Source of the DNA: Burkholderiales bacterium
GTDB lineage: Bacteria > Pseudomonadota > Gammaproteobacteria > Burkholderiales > Casimicrobiaceae
Length of the DNA stretch: 64,000 bases
NCBI GenBank assembly: GCA_015075645.1
Contig: JABTUF010000003.1
Coordinates: 248,001 to 312,000 of the forward strand
Direction: 5' to 3'
In this document: positions 16,118-23,698 of the stretch, piece by piece
How the letters are laid out: each line of letters starts with the position of its first letter
Position numbering within the stretch: the stretch's first letter is position 1
Program-made: the position numbers and the translations under genes
Notes under the pieces: model-generated
Seen by the model: the letters and a program-made list of their open reading frames with translations, nothing else
What the model was told of the DNA's origin: nothing
The model's database searches: none

Positions 16118-17858
16118 GTCTGGCGATAATACTATCGTCAGGTTGAAGAAACCACAAGTCTACCCGCCCGAACGCTTCGCCCTGAACAGCGAGCGACTGG
16201 GACCGCTACCCCTGGTCAATCACTTCCTCGAGCGCATGGGGTTGCCGGCGCTGCTCGAGAAGTTCGTGCCCACCGCCGATCGACGCCGTGCCGTCAGCCA
16301 CGCGCAGGCACTCGGCGTGCTGCTGCGCTCGATCCTGGTCGAGCGCGAGCCCGTCTACCGCCAGCAGGAGACCGTGCACGGCTTTGCGCCGGGGTGCTTC
16401 GGCATCGACGCGGCGCAGATGGTGCGGCTGACCGACGACCGCATTGGGCGCGCGCTCGATCGGCTCTTCGACGCCGACCGTGGAGCCCTGCTCACCGCGG
16501 TGGTGGTCGCAGTGGGGCAGCGCTTCGGGGTGACCTTCGAGCGGCTGCACAACGACTCGACCTCGATCGCCTTCTGCGGCCAGTACCGGGCGGCGACCGG
16601 CCGCGAGCTGCGCGGGCGCACCGCACCGGCGATCGCCTTCGGCTTTTCCAAGGACCACCGCCCGGATTTGCGCCAGCTGCTGTTCATCCTCACCGTCACC
16701 GCCGAGGGGGTTCCGGCGTCGTTTCGCTGCGCCGACGGCAATACCAGCGACTCGGTCACCCACGTCCAGACCTGGGAGGCATTGCGGGCGGTGGCCGGCC
16801 GTGCCGACTTCCTGTATGTCGCCGATTCCAAGCTGTGCTCCTACGAGAACATGCGTCACATCGATGCCGCGGGCGGGCGTTTCGTTACCGTGATGCCACG
16901 CAGCCGCCAGGAGGATGCACGCTTTCGCCAGTGGATCCAGACCCATGACCCGGCCTGGGAACAAGTCTGGGATCGGCCGAATACTCGGCACCGTGACGGA
17001 CCACGGGACTGCTGGTACGTCTACCGCCAACCGTTGCCCTCGATGGAGGTCTGGCCGATCACCTGGGTGTGGAGCACGCTGCTCACGCTGCACCAGCGTG
17101 CCCGACGCGACCGCCAGCTCGCCGCGGCCAGCGAAGCGCTCGAACAGTTGCACCGGCGCCTGATCGCAACCCGCGCGCGGCTGCGGGGTGCTGCCGAGAT
17201 CGATCAGCGCGTGGCCGAGATCCTCGAGCAGTACCGGGTCACCCGCTACCTCAAGGTCAAACGCGTGGTGCGCGAGGAGCACAGCTTCAAGCAGGTCCGC
17301 CGTGGTCGTCCTGGCCCCGACACCGCGTACCGCAAGATCACCCGCCGGCGCTTCGACATCGAATGGTCGATCGACGCCGCCGCCGTGGCCTACGACCAGA
17401 AGAGCGATGGCATGTATCCGTTGCTCAGCAACGACCGGACCCTCACCCCCGCCCAAGTGCTCGAGGCCCACAAGGGCCAGCCCACCATCGAGAAGCGTTT
17501 CGAGCAGGTGAAGACCGTGCACGAGATCGCCCCGATCTTCCTCAAGAACGAAGGGCGCATCGAGGCCCTGTTCACGCTGTACTTCCTGGCCCTGCTCGTG
17601 CAGGCGCTCATCGAGCGTGAATTACGCGGCGCGATGCGCCACGAGGTGATCGCCGAGCTACCGCTGTATCCGGAGCAGCGTCAATGTCGGCGGCCTACCA
17701 CCGAGCAGGTGCTGCGCCTGTTCAGCCTCGCCCAACGCCACCGCCTGTTGCGCGACGGCCAAACCGTCCAGACCTTTGACGCCGACCTCACCGACCTGCA
17801 GCGCCAAGTCCTCGCGTTGCTCGGAGTTCCCGCACACGCCTACCGCGTCTGCGCGTGA
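16116..17858 (+). CDS. IS1634-family transposase
   Basis: A 580-aa DDE transposase. The N-terminus has the DUF4277-type block (LGPLPLVNHFLERMGLPALLEKFVP). The catalytic core shows LHNDSTSIAFCG (first Asp), FLYVADSKLCSYEN (second Asp) and QPTIEKRFEQVKTV (Glu), separated by a long insertion with a coiled-coil-like stretch (RDRQLAAASEALEQLHRRL). The order and spacing are those of the IS1634 branch of IS4-like elements. The frame is open and undamaged. The ATG at 16116 is the only good start before the conserved block. A 14-bp palindrome CGATA-ATAC-TATCG follows at 16124-16137. Confidence 0.93.
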   Translation: MSGDNTIVRLKKPQVYPPERFALNSERLGPLPLVNHFLERMGLPALLEKFVPTADRRRAVSHAQALGVLLRSILVEREPVYRQQETVHGFAPGCFGIDAAQMVRLTDDRIGRALDRLFDADRGALLTAVVVAVGQRFGVTFERLHNDSTSIAFCGQYRAATGRELRGRTAPAIAFGFSKDHRPDLRQLLFILTVTAEGVPASFRCADGNTSDSVTHVQTWEALRAVAGRADFLYVADSKLCSYENMRHIDAAGGRFVTVMPRSRQEDARFRQWIQTHDPAWEQVWDRPNTRHRDGPRDCWYVYRQPLPSMEVWPITWVWSTLLTLHQRARRDRQLAAASEALEQLHRRLIATRARLRGAAEIDQRVAEILEQYRVTRYLKVKRVVREEHSFKQVRRGRPGPDTAYRKITRRRFDIEWSIDAAAVAYDQKSDGMYPLLSNDRTLTPAQVLEAHKGQPTIEKRFEQVKTVHEIAPIFLKNEGRIEALFTLYFLALLVQALIERELRGAMRHEVIAELPLYPEQRQCRRPTTEQVLRLFSLAQRHRLLRDGQTVQTFDADLTDLQRQVLALLGVPAHAYRVCA

Positions 17859-17927
17859 CGCCCCAGCCTTCCGGCCTCGCCTCCGGAAATTCACTCCAAT
17901 TGCGTCCGCCGATGTGCGGAATGTAAG

Positions 17928-18477
17928 GCTGGCCGGGCTCGCGCCGGAGTTCGCGTGCCTCGTCAACAACGCCGCGACGACCGAACCGTTCGGTGTCGTT
18001 CCGCGCCACGACGGCGCCGCGGTGGCGGGCTCGCTCGCGGTGAACCTGGGGGCGCCGGTCGCGCTCGCCGCGCTGTTCCTGCGCGCGTTCCCCGAGGCAA
18101 CCGTCGAGCGCAGGATCGTGAACGTCTCGTCGGGCACCGCGCGCGCCGCGATCGCGGGCTCCGGGCTCTACTGCGCGGGGAAGGCCGGCCTCGAGATGCT
18201 GACCCGCGTGCTCGCGGTCGAATCGCAGGATCCGGCGTTCCGCGCGGTGTCGCTGCGTCCCGGCGTCATCGACACCGACATGCAGACCCGCGCGCGCGAG
18301 CAGTCCGAGGACGTGCTCCCGTCGGTTGCGATGTTCCGCAAGTTCCACGCCGACCGCAGGCTCGTCGCGCCCGAGGTCGCGGCCGCGAAGATCGTCGAGC
18401 AGGTGATCCTCGGCAAGGTCCGCAACGGCGCGACCTACGCGTGGCCGGACCTGTTGAAGCCGCTCCCGGAAGTCTAG
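17928..18477 (+). pseudogene. YueD-like short-chain dehydrogenase, 3' part (split by IS)
   Basis: In frame with the 5' part once the insertion is removed, this segment encodes CLVNNAATTEPFGVV (NNA motif), the catalytic serine in IVNVSSGTAR, the YCAGK catalytic Tyr-Lys, and the LRPGVIDTDMQ tail. The NNA-x-x-EP, SSG and PGVxDTxMQ set resembles benzil reductase YueD, a relative of sepiapterin reductase. It has no obvious own start near the junction, so the enzyme is probably lost. Confidence 0.92.
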
Positions 18478-18555
18478 GATGCCCGAACGCGGGCTGCCGC
18501 GACCGCGCGGCTACCTGGCTCACGCCCTGAGCCTCGCGCAACGTATCGTCCGGGC

Positions 18556-19431
18556 ATGACCGACTCCCTCCGGAACGAGACCCCGACCCCTTCCACCCAC
18601 CTGCCGATCCCCGTGTACTTCGCGGCGGAGCAGGTCGCCGAACCGCAGTTCGGCTCCCCGTCGGCCAGCAAGCCGCGCGACGTCGTCGCGCGCTGGCACG
18701 AGCGCCACCGGCCCATCGTCCAGCGCAGGCCGAGTCCGGTGACGCCGGACGAACTCGCGCGCGCCCACGATCCGGAGTACGTCGAGGCGGTCCTCTCGCT
18801 GCGCGAGGACAACGGTTTCGGCAACCGCAGCGCCTCCGTGGCCGCATCGCTGCCGTGGACGAGCGGCGCGATGCTGTCCGCCGCGCGCCATGCGCTCGCG
18901 ACCCGCGCGGTCGCCTGCGCGCCGTGTTCCGGCTTCCACCACGCGCACTGGGACGGTGCGGCAGGCTTCTGCACGTTCAACGGGCTGATGGTGACGGTGC
19001 TCGCCTTGCGCGCGGAAGGCGCGGCGCGGCGGATCGGGATACTCGATTGCGACCAGCATTACGGCGACGGCACCGAGGACATCATCGCGCGCACCGGCGC
19101 CCGCGACGTCGTGCGACACATCACCGCCGGTCGCGACTACCCGCGCCACGCGGCCCGCTTCCTCGAGGCATTGCCCGGCATCGTGCGGTCGTTCGCCGGA
19201 TGCGACCTCGTGCTCTACCAGGCCGGCGCCGATCCGCACGTCGACGATCCGCTGGGCGGCTACCTCGACGACGACGAGCTCGCGCGGCGCGACGCGATCG
19301 TGTTCACCGAAGCGCGCGCGGCCGGGCTGCCGATCGCGTGGAACCTCGCCGGCGGCTATCAGGAGCCGCTCGCGCGCGTCCTCGACATCCACGACCGGAC
19401 GATGGCGGCCTGCGCGGCGGCGTGGCGGTGA
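18556..19431 (+). CDS. Histone-deacetylase-like (AcuC/HDAC family) hydrolase
   Basis: A 291-aa zinc amidohydrolase of the arginase/deacetylase fold. Active-site blocks are APCSGFHHAHWD (catalytic His pair), GILDCDQHYGDGTEDI (zinc Asp and His) and YQAGADPHVDDPLGGYLDD (zinc Asp). It is shorter than AcuC and closer to the small bacterial polyamine or acyl-amide deacetylases; the substrate is not predictable. NLAGGYQ near the C-terminus replaces the usual LEGGY. It stands alone after the split dehydrogenase gene and before a repeat array. Confidence 0.87.
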   Translation: MTDSLRNETPTPSTHLPIPVYFAAEQVAEPQFGSPSASKPRDVVARWHERHRPIVQRRPSPVTPDELARAHDPEYVEAVLSLREDNGFGNRSASVAASLPWTSGAMLSAARHALATRAVACAPCSGFHHAHWDGAAGFCTFNGLMVTVLALRAEGAARRIGILDCDQHYGDGTEDIIARTGARDVVRHITAGRDYPRHAARFLEALPGIVRSFAGCDLVLYQAGADPHVDDPLGGYLDDDELARRDAIVFTEARAAGLPIAWNLAGGYQEPLARVLDIHDRTMAACAAAWR

Positions 19432-19454
19432 CGATCCCTCGCGGCGGGATGCAA

Positions 19455-19605
19455 TGTCGGCCTGAAGGCCGACCCACAACCTCTCCCGTGGGTCGGGCTT
19501 CAGCCCGACGCGTATCCGGCTTCAGCCCGACGCGTATCCGGCTTCAGCCCGACGCGTATCCGGCTTCAGCCCGACGCGTACTCGCCTTCAGCCCGGCGCG
19601 CTCAT
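19455..19605. repeat. GTCGGGCTTCAGCCCGAC palindrome and 22-bp tandem array
   Basis: A palindrome GTCGGCCTGAAGGCCGAC (19455-19472) and a facing GTCGGGCTTCAGCCCGAC are joined by complementary CCGACCCAC/GTGGGTCGG. They are followed by four 22-bp tandem copies of GGCTTCAGCCCGACGCGTAT plus CC (19496-19583) and a diverged fifth (19584-19605). The fifth copy overlaps the 3' end of the HAD gene, providing its stop codon and last residues. Confidence 0.9.
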
Positions 19606-20286
19606 CCGCGACTCCAGCGCCTCGAGAACGCCGGGAAGCTCCGCCGGCGTGCGTGCGATCGCATCGGCACCCGCCAGTTCATCCTGCGATCCGTAGCCCC
19701 AGAGCACGCCGACCGCGCGAGCGCCGTTGACGCGGGCCGCGCGGATGTCGTGGCTGCGATCGCCGATCATCACCGCGCGCGCCGCGTCGATCCGTTCGGT
19801 CGCCGCGAGGTGCGCGAGGAGTTCCGCCTTGTCGTCGTGGCGCCCGCCGAGTTCGGAGCCGTAGACGCCGTCGAGGAACTCGGAGAGTCCGAACAGCGTC
19901 ACGATGCGGCGCGCGTAGAGTTCCGGCTTGGCGGTGCACAGGAAGAGCCGCCGCGTGCGCGCGAGCGAGGCGAGCGCCTCGGGAATGCCGTCGTAGACGA
20001 CGTTCTCGCGCCAGCCCAGGTCGGAATAGCGTTCGCGGTAGAGCGCGATCGCGTGCTCGATCGCGTCGGACTCCCCGGTGTCGAGCAGCGCGGCGAAGGT
20101 CGTGCGGAGCGGCGGCCCGACGAACTGCCGCAGTTCCGCGGCGGTGGGCGTCTCGACCCCGAGGTGGTCGAGCGCGTAGACGATCGAGCGCGCGATGCCG
20201 GTGAAGTTGTCGGTGAGCGTGCCGTCGAGGTCGAACAGCAGCGCGTCGGCCGCGCCGGATCCGGTGACGCGCGGTGGATCGCTCAT
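19588..20286 (-). CDS. HAD-superfamily phosphatase, phosphoglycolate phosphatase-like
   Basis: A 232-aa haloacid-dehalogenase-type hydrolase. Motif I is LLFDLDGTLTDNF, motif II the CTAKP threonine, motif III the lysine region (HDDKAELL), and motif IV MIGDRSHDIRAA. The helical cap between motif I and II is of the Gph/YjjG type. The substrate is not determinable. Its ATG overlaps the stop of the upstream lipoprotein gene (ATGA), and that gene overlaps the GNAT gene likewise, giving a three-gene minus-strand operon. The last codons and stop come from a repeat array. Confidence 0.87.
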   Translation of the reverse strand: MSDPPRVTGSGAADALLFDLDGTLTDNFTGIARSIVYALDHLGVETPTAAELRQFVGPPLRTTFAALLDTGESDAIEHAIALYRERYSDLGWRENVVYDGIPEALASLARTRRLFLCTAKPELYARRIVTLFGLSEFLDGVYGSELGGRHDDKAELLAHLAATERIDAARAVMIGDRSHDIRAARVNGARAVGVLWGYGSQDELAGADAIARTPAELPGVLEALESRMSAPG

Positions 20287-20648
20287 CGCGCAGCGCGGAC
20301 CGGCACGACGCGGTAGCTGATCAACGCGCCGAGCGGCCCGGCCTCCCACATCGCGCAGTAGTCCTGCGGCACGCGCACCGGGAAGATGCCGGAGTCGCCG
20401 AAGCTCGCGGTCTTCACGAGCGGCGACACGACGGCCGCGCCCTCGTGGTAGTGGAAGTTGAAATCGACCGGCTGGCGCGACTCGAAGCGCCAGTCGACCC
20501 GGTCGCCTTCGGCGAGCTTGAAGCAGACCTCGTGGATCGCGTAGGGCTGGATCCAGAGCGCGTCGGCCGTGCGGGCGGCATCCGGCGCCGGCGTGGCGCA
20601 TGAAGCCAACGCGATCGTGAGCACGAACGCCCCGGTATGGGCCTTCAT
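20283..20648 (-). CDS. Hypothetical lipoprotein
   Basis: A 121-aa protein with a lipoprotein signal (MKAHTGAFVLTIALASCATP, lipid-bearing Cys17). The mature part has WIQPYAIHEVCFKLAEGDRVDWRFESRQPVDFNFHYHEG and ends near YCAMWEAG-LGALISYRVV. The alternating strands and the histidine cluster (FHYHEG) suggest a small beta-sandwich, perhaps ligand- or metal-binding; no family is recognised. The ATG at 20648 is preferred over an upstream ATG at 20687 because it gives a clean signal. It overlaps both neighbours by 4 nt. Confidence 0.72.
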   Translation of the reverse strand: MKAHTGAFVLTIALASCATPAPDAARTADALWIQPYAIHEVCFKLAEGDRVDWRFESRQPVDFNFHYHEGAAVVSPLVKTASFGDSGIFPVRVPQDYCAMWEAGPLGALISYRVVPVRAAR

Positions 20649-21223
20649 CGCCGGCGTTCCCTGTGCTTGCGCTTCAACGCCCGCCAATCCTCGGCGAGCA
20701 TCGCGAAGCGCACGTGGTCGCGCCAGCGCCCGCCGATCTTCAGATAGCGGCGCGAATAGCCTTCGCGGACGAAGCCGGTCCGCGTGACGAGCGCGACCGA
20801 CCTGCGGTTCGCCGGCTGCACGTTCACCTCGACGCGATGGAGCCGCAGCTTCCCGAACGCGAAGTCGAGTGCGCGCGCGAGCGCCTCGGCCATGTAGCCC
20901 TGCCCGGCGTGCGGCGCGAACGCGTAGTAGCCGAGGAAGGCGTTGCGGAACGGCCCGCGAACGATGTTGCTGAAGTTGAGGACGCCGACGAGCGCGCCGT
21001 CCGCGCGCCGGACCGCGAGGAGTCCCGCGTGGTTCGCGCGCGGGCCGGCATCGCCGTAGCGCTTCACATAGGCGCTGAACGTGGCGGGCGTGTCCGGAGC
21101 GCGCACCCAGGACCCGTGCAGGCGCCGGCTCGCGCGGGCGGCGGCGAGGAACGCGGCACGATCCGCGTTCGCGGGATGTCGCACCAGAACGTCCCCCCGC
21201 CGCACGGTAGGCATAATCCGCAT
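20645..21223 (-). CDS. GNAT acetyltransferase, RimJ/RimL-like
   Basis: A 192-aa acetyltransferase. It has the RimJ-type start (RGDVLVRHPANADRAAFLAAARASRRLHGSWV), the acetyl-CoA loop near PHAGQGYMAEAL, and the characteristic LRLHRVEVNVQPANRRSVALVTRTGFVREG. RimJ-like enzymes acetylate protein N-termini such as ribosomal S5, but many members act on other amines, so the substrate is open. The start may be the ATG at 21223 or at 21214. The gene is divergent from the ferredoxin reductase gene, only 23 nt apart, and heads a three-gene operon. Confidence 0.87.
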   Translation of the reverse strand: MRIMPTVRRGDVLVRHPANADRAAFLAAARASRRLHGSWVRAPDTPATFSAYVKRYGDAGPRANHAGLLAVRRADGALVGVLNFSNIVRGPFRNAFLGYYAFAPHAGQGYMAEALARALDFAFGKLRLHRVEVNVQPANRRSVALVTRTGFVREGYSRRYLKIGGRWRDHVRFAMLAEDWRALKRKHRERRR

Positions 21224-21246
21224 ATTACCGTCCCGGACCGCGCATC

Positions 21247-22002
21247 ATGTCATCGTGGATCGAAGGCCGCGTCGCGGCGTGCCGCGCCTGGACCGACGCG
21301 TTGTTCTCGCTCGAGGTCGAGGCACCGGCGCTCGACTTCGTCGCCGGCCAGTTCGCCCGCCTGGGACTCCCCGCGCCGCCGGGCGAGAAGGACCCGATGG
21401 TCGGACGGCCCTATTCGTTCGTGAATCCGCCCGGCACGCCGCACCACGAGTTCACGTTCAACGTGGTGCCAAGCGGGCCGCTGTCCCCGCGTCTCGCCGC
21501 GTTGCGGCCCGGCGATCCGTTGTGGCTCGGCGCGCGCGCGAACGGCTTCTTCAGCATTCCCGAGGTGCCCGCCGCCGACGCGCTGTGGTGTTTCGCGACC
21601 GGCACCGGCATCGGGCCGTTCCTGTCGATCCTGCGTACCGCCGAACCGTGGGAGAAGTTCGGTCGCGTGGTGCTCGTGCACGCGGTGCGGCAGGCGGGCG
21701 CGCTCATCTATCCCGAGGTGATCGCGACGCTCGCCCGCGAGCGTGCCGGCGTGTTCACGTTCGTGCCGGTCGTGAGCCGCGAGCCTCACCCCGCAGCGCT
21801 GACCGGGCGCATTCCCGCATTGATCGCCGACGGCCGGCTCGAGGCGCGCGCGGGCATGCCGCTGACCGCCGACAGCGCGCACGCGATGCTGTGCGGCAAT
21901 CCCGCGATGGTCGACGACGTGCAGGCGGTGCTCGCCTCGCGCGGGATGCGGCGGCACCGGCGGAAGGAGCCGGGGCACGTGACGCTCGAAACCTACTGGT
22001 GA
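21247..22002 (+). CDS. fpr: Ferredoxin/flavodoxin-NADP reductase
   Basis: A 251-aa FAD enzyme that exchanges electrons between NADPH and ferredoxin or flavodoxin. The FAD-binding GRPYSFVNPP, the NADP-binding FATGTGIGPFLSIL, the MLCGNPAMVDDV block and the aromatic C-terminus HVTLETYW, which stacks on the flavin in this subclass, are all present. The size and C-terminus match E. coli Fpr. It is divergent from the GNAT gene. Downstream lies a 480-nt repeat-filled gap, so it is probably monocistronic. Confidence 0.94.
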   Translation: MSSWIEGRVAACRAWTDALFSLEVEAPALDFVAGQFARLGLPAPPGEKDPMVGRPYSFVNPPGTPHHEFTFNVVPSGPLSPRLAALRPGDPLWLGARANGFFSIPEVPAADALWCFATGTGIGPFLSILRTAEPWEKFGRVVLVHAVRQAGALIYPEVIATLARERAGVFTFVPVVSREPHPAALTGRIPALIADGRLEARAGMPLTADSAHAMLCGNPAMVDDVQAVLASRGMRRHRRKEPGHVTLETYW

Positions 22003-22484
22003 TATTCCGGACGGGGCCGGCGGCGGGCGATGGTGTTCGCGATGCGGGAAGACATGCGCCGCCGGCGGCCCCGCCGGAATATCGGTCCGCGTTGGAGCGT
22101 CGCGGTTGCGACGCTCAACACGGACGGGTTGGTGCGTGTTCCGAAGCTCCGAATGAATCCAGCATCGCGCCGGAATATCGGTCCGCGTTCGAGCGTCGCC
22201 GTAGCGACGCTCAACGCGGACGACTGGGGGCGTGAAGAAAGGGTGGCGCATTCGCGAACCATCGACGGGTATTGCCGCAGCGATTGCCCACCCCGCGGTG
22301 TCCTGTTTGCGACGTTCAACGCTGGCCGATTGGAGCGCGTGCGAATGTGCTGGCCCACTCGCGAGCGGTCGCCGGTTACTGCCGCAGCGACTGCCCTCCT
22401 CGCAGCGTTCCGTTTGCGACGCTCAACGCGGACGGATCGGTCCTTGCGCGGCGATCGTGGCCGTCACCTGCCCCGCCTGAGTTC
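22003..22484. repeat. Cluster of GTCCGCGTT-GAGCGTCGC hairpin repeats
   Basis: This 482-nt gap without a credible gene holds two direct copies of a unit starting GCCGGAATATCGGTCCGCGTT (22073-22127 and 22169-22222). Each folds as GTCCGCGTT-GAGCGTCGC / GCGACGCTC-AACGCGGAC. Two copies of a second, longer unit follow (about 22242-22329 and 22351-22435) with TGCCGCAGCGAYTGCCC and TTTGCGACG(C/T)TCAACG. The ORFs across it are consequences of the repeats. Confidence 0.85.
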
Positions 22485-23678
22485 ATGACACGCTCGACTC
22501 CCCCACGCACGCGCCCGTGGGCAACCTGGTCCGCGCGGGCCGCGCTCGTCCTGGCGATGCTGGCACCGCACGCCGCGTTCGCTGCCGACGTGCGCGAGAC
22601 CTTCAAACGCTTCATCGATCCTCAGGACGGCCAACTCGACCTGTCCGAATGGCTGCTCGACCGCAAGGGCTTCCTGCCGGTCCCGATCATCATCACTGAG
22701 CCCGCGGTCGGGTACGGCGCGGGAGTCGCGCTCGTGTTCATCAGCGGCACGATCGGCAACGCGATCGAGAAGGCGAAGGCGGAAGGCGGCCACCTCGTGC
22801 CGCCGGACATCTGGGCGTTGGCGGGCTTCGCGACGGAGAACGGCACGCGCGGCGTCGCGATCGGCGGGCAGTTCACCTTTCAGGACGATCGCTGGCGCTA
22901 CCGTGGCGGCGTAGGCGACTTCCGCGTCAACCTCGACTTCTACGGCATCGGCGGCCGGCTCCCGATCCCGGTCGCCAGCATCGGCTATACGTTGCAGGGC
23001 TTCGGCTCGTTCCAGCAGGGCATGTACCGGCTGGGGAAGGGCGACACCTTCGTCGGTGCGCGCTGGATCTACACCGACCTCTCGACCTCGCTCGACGTGG
23101 GCGCGGGCGACGCCGGCCTCACGTCGAGGGAACTCGCCAAGCGCAACTCCGGCCTGGGGCTCGTCGTCGAGCACGACTCGCGCGACAACATCTTCACGCC
23201 GAACAAGGGGTGGATCGGCGCGGTGGAAGCGACGTTCTACGAACCGGACTTCGGCGGCGCGAACCGCTTCCAGGCGTATCGGGCCCACGTGTTCGCGTAC
23301 TGGCCCGCCCGCGACGACCTGACGGTCGGGCTGCGCGTCGACGGTCGCGCGGCGCGCGGCGACGTCCCGTTCTACTTCCTGCCGTTCATCGACATGCGCG
23401 GCATTCCCGCCGCGCGGTATCAGGACCAGAACACCGGCGTGCTGGAGACCGAGGTGCGCTACGACGTGAACGGGCGCTGGTCGGTCGTCGGATTCATCGG
23501 GGCCGGGCGCGCCTGGGGCCGTAACGCGTCGTTCGCCGACTCACCGACCGAGGTGTCGAAGGGCGCAGGCCTGCGCTACCTGATCGCACGCCGGCTCGGA
23601 CTCTACGTCGGCATCGACGTCGCGCGCGGCCCCGAGGACACGGCGTTCTACCTGCAGGTCGGCAACGGCTGGCGCTGA
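22485..23678 (+). CDS. BamA/TamA-like outer-membrane beta-barrel protein
   Basis: A 397-aa exported protein. The signal peptide ends near HAAFAAD. After DGQLDLSEWLLDRKGFLPVPIIITEPAVGYGAG comes a series of amphipathic strands, with HDSRDNIFTPNKGWIGAVEATFYEP, the surface-antigen (D15) type motif, in the middle. It lacks POTRA repeats, so it is a barrel-only member. It ends VGNGWR rather than with a terminal Phe/Trp as in most barrels. Cargo or partners are unknown. The start is the ATG at 22485, right after a repeat cluster; pepN converges from the right, 20 nt away. Confidence 0.82.
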   Translation: MTRSTPPRTRPWATWSARAALVLAMLAPHAAFAADVRETFKRFIDPQDGQLDLSEWLLDRKGFLPVPIIITEPAVGYGAGVALVFISGTIGNAIEKAKAEGGHLVPPDIWALAGFATENGTRGVAIGGQFTFQDDRWRYRGGVGDFRVNLDFYGIGGRLPIPVASIGYTLQGFGSFQQGMYRLGKGDTFVGARWIYTDLSTSLDVGAGDAGLTSRELAKRNSGLGLVVEHDSRDNIFTPNKGWIGAVEATFYEPDFGGANRFQAYRAHVFAYWPARDDLTVGLRVDGRAARGDVPFYFLPFIDMRGIPAARYQDQNTGVLETEVRYDVNGRWSVVGFIGAGRAWGRNASFADSPTEVSKGAGLRYLIARRLGLYVGIDVARGPEDTAFYLQVGNGWR

Positions 23679-23698
23679 GCCTGCGCCGCGCGACCTCG

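Larger units (their letters stand above)
15687..17927 (+). mobile_element. IS1634-family insertion sequence with DUF6788 passenger gene
   Basis: A 2241-bp element bounded by near-identical inverted ends: the first 20 bases (CTTACATTCCGCACATCGGC) match perfectly and partial identity continues to about 28 nt. It is flanked by a 6-bp direct duplication GCTGGC (15681-15686 and 17928-17933). It carries a full-length transposase on the plus strand and a divergent DUF6788 gene. The ends and ORFs are intact, so it looks recent and possibly active. It interrupts a short-chain dehydrogenase gene. Confidence 0.95.

Noticed and set aside
16206..17522. 438-codon minus-strand frame inside the IS
   Set aside because: It is fully antisense to the DDE transposase and shows no domain; it has no start context shared with other elements.
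22030..22484. Frames of 82-152 codons in the fpr-barrel spacer
   Set aside because: All arise from repeated hairpin units read in different frames; none begins with a ribosome site or shows a family motif.
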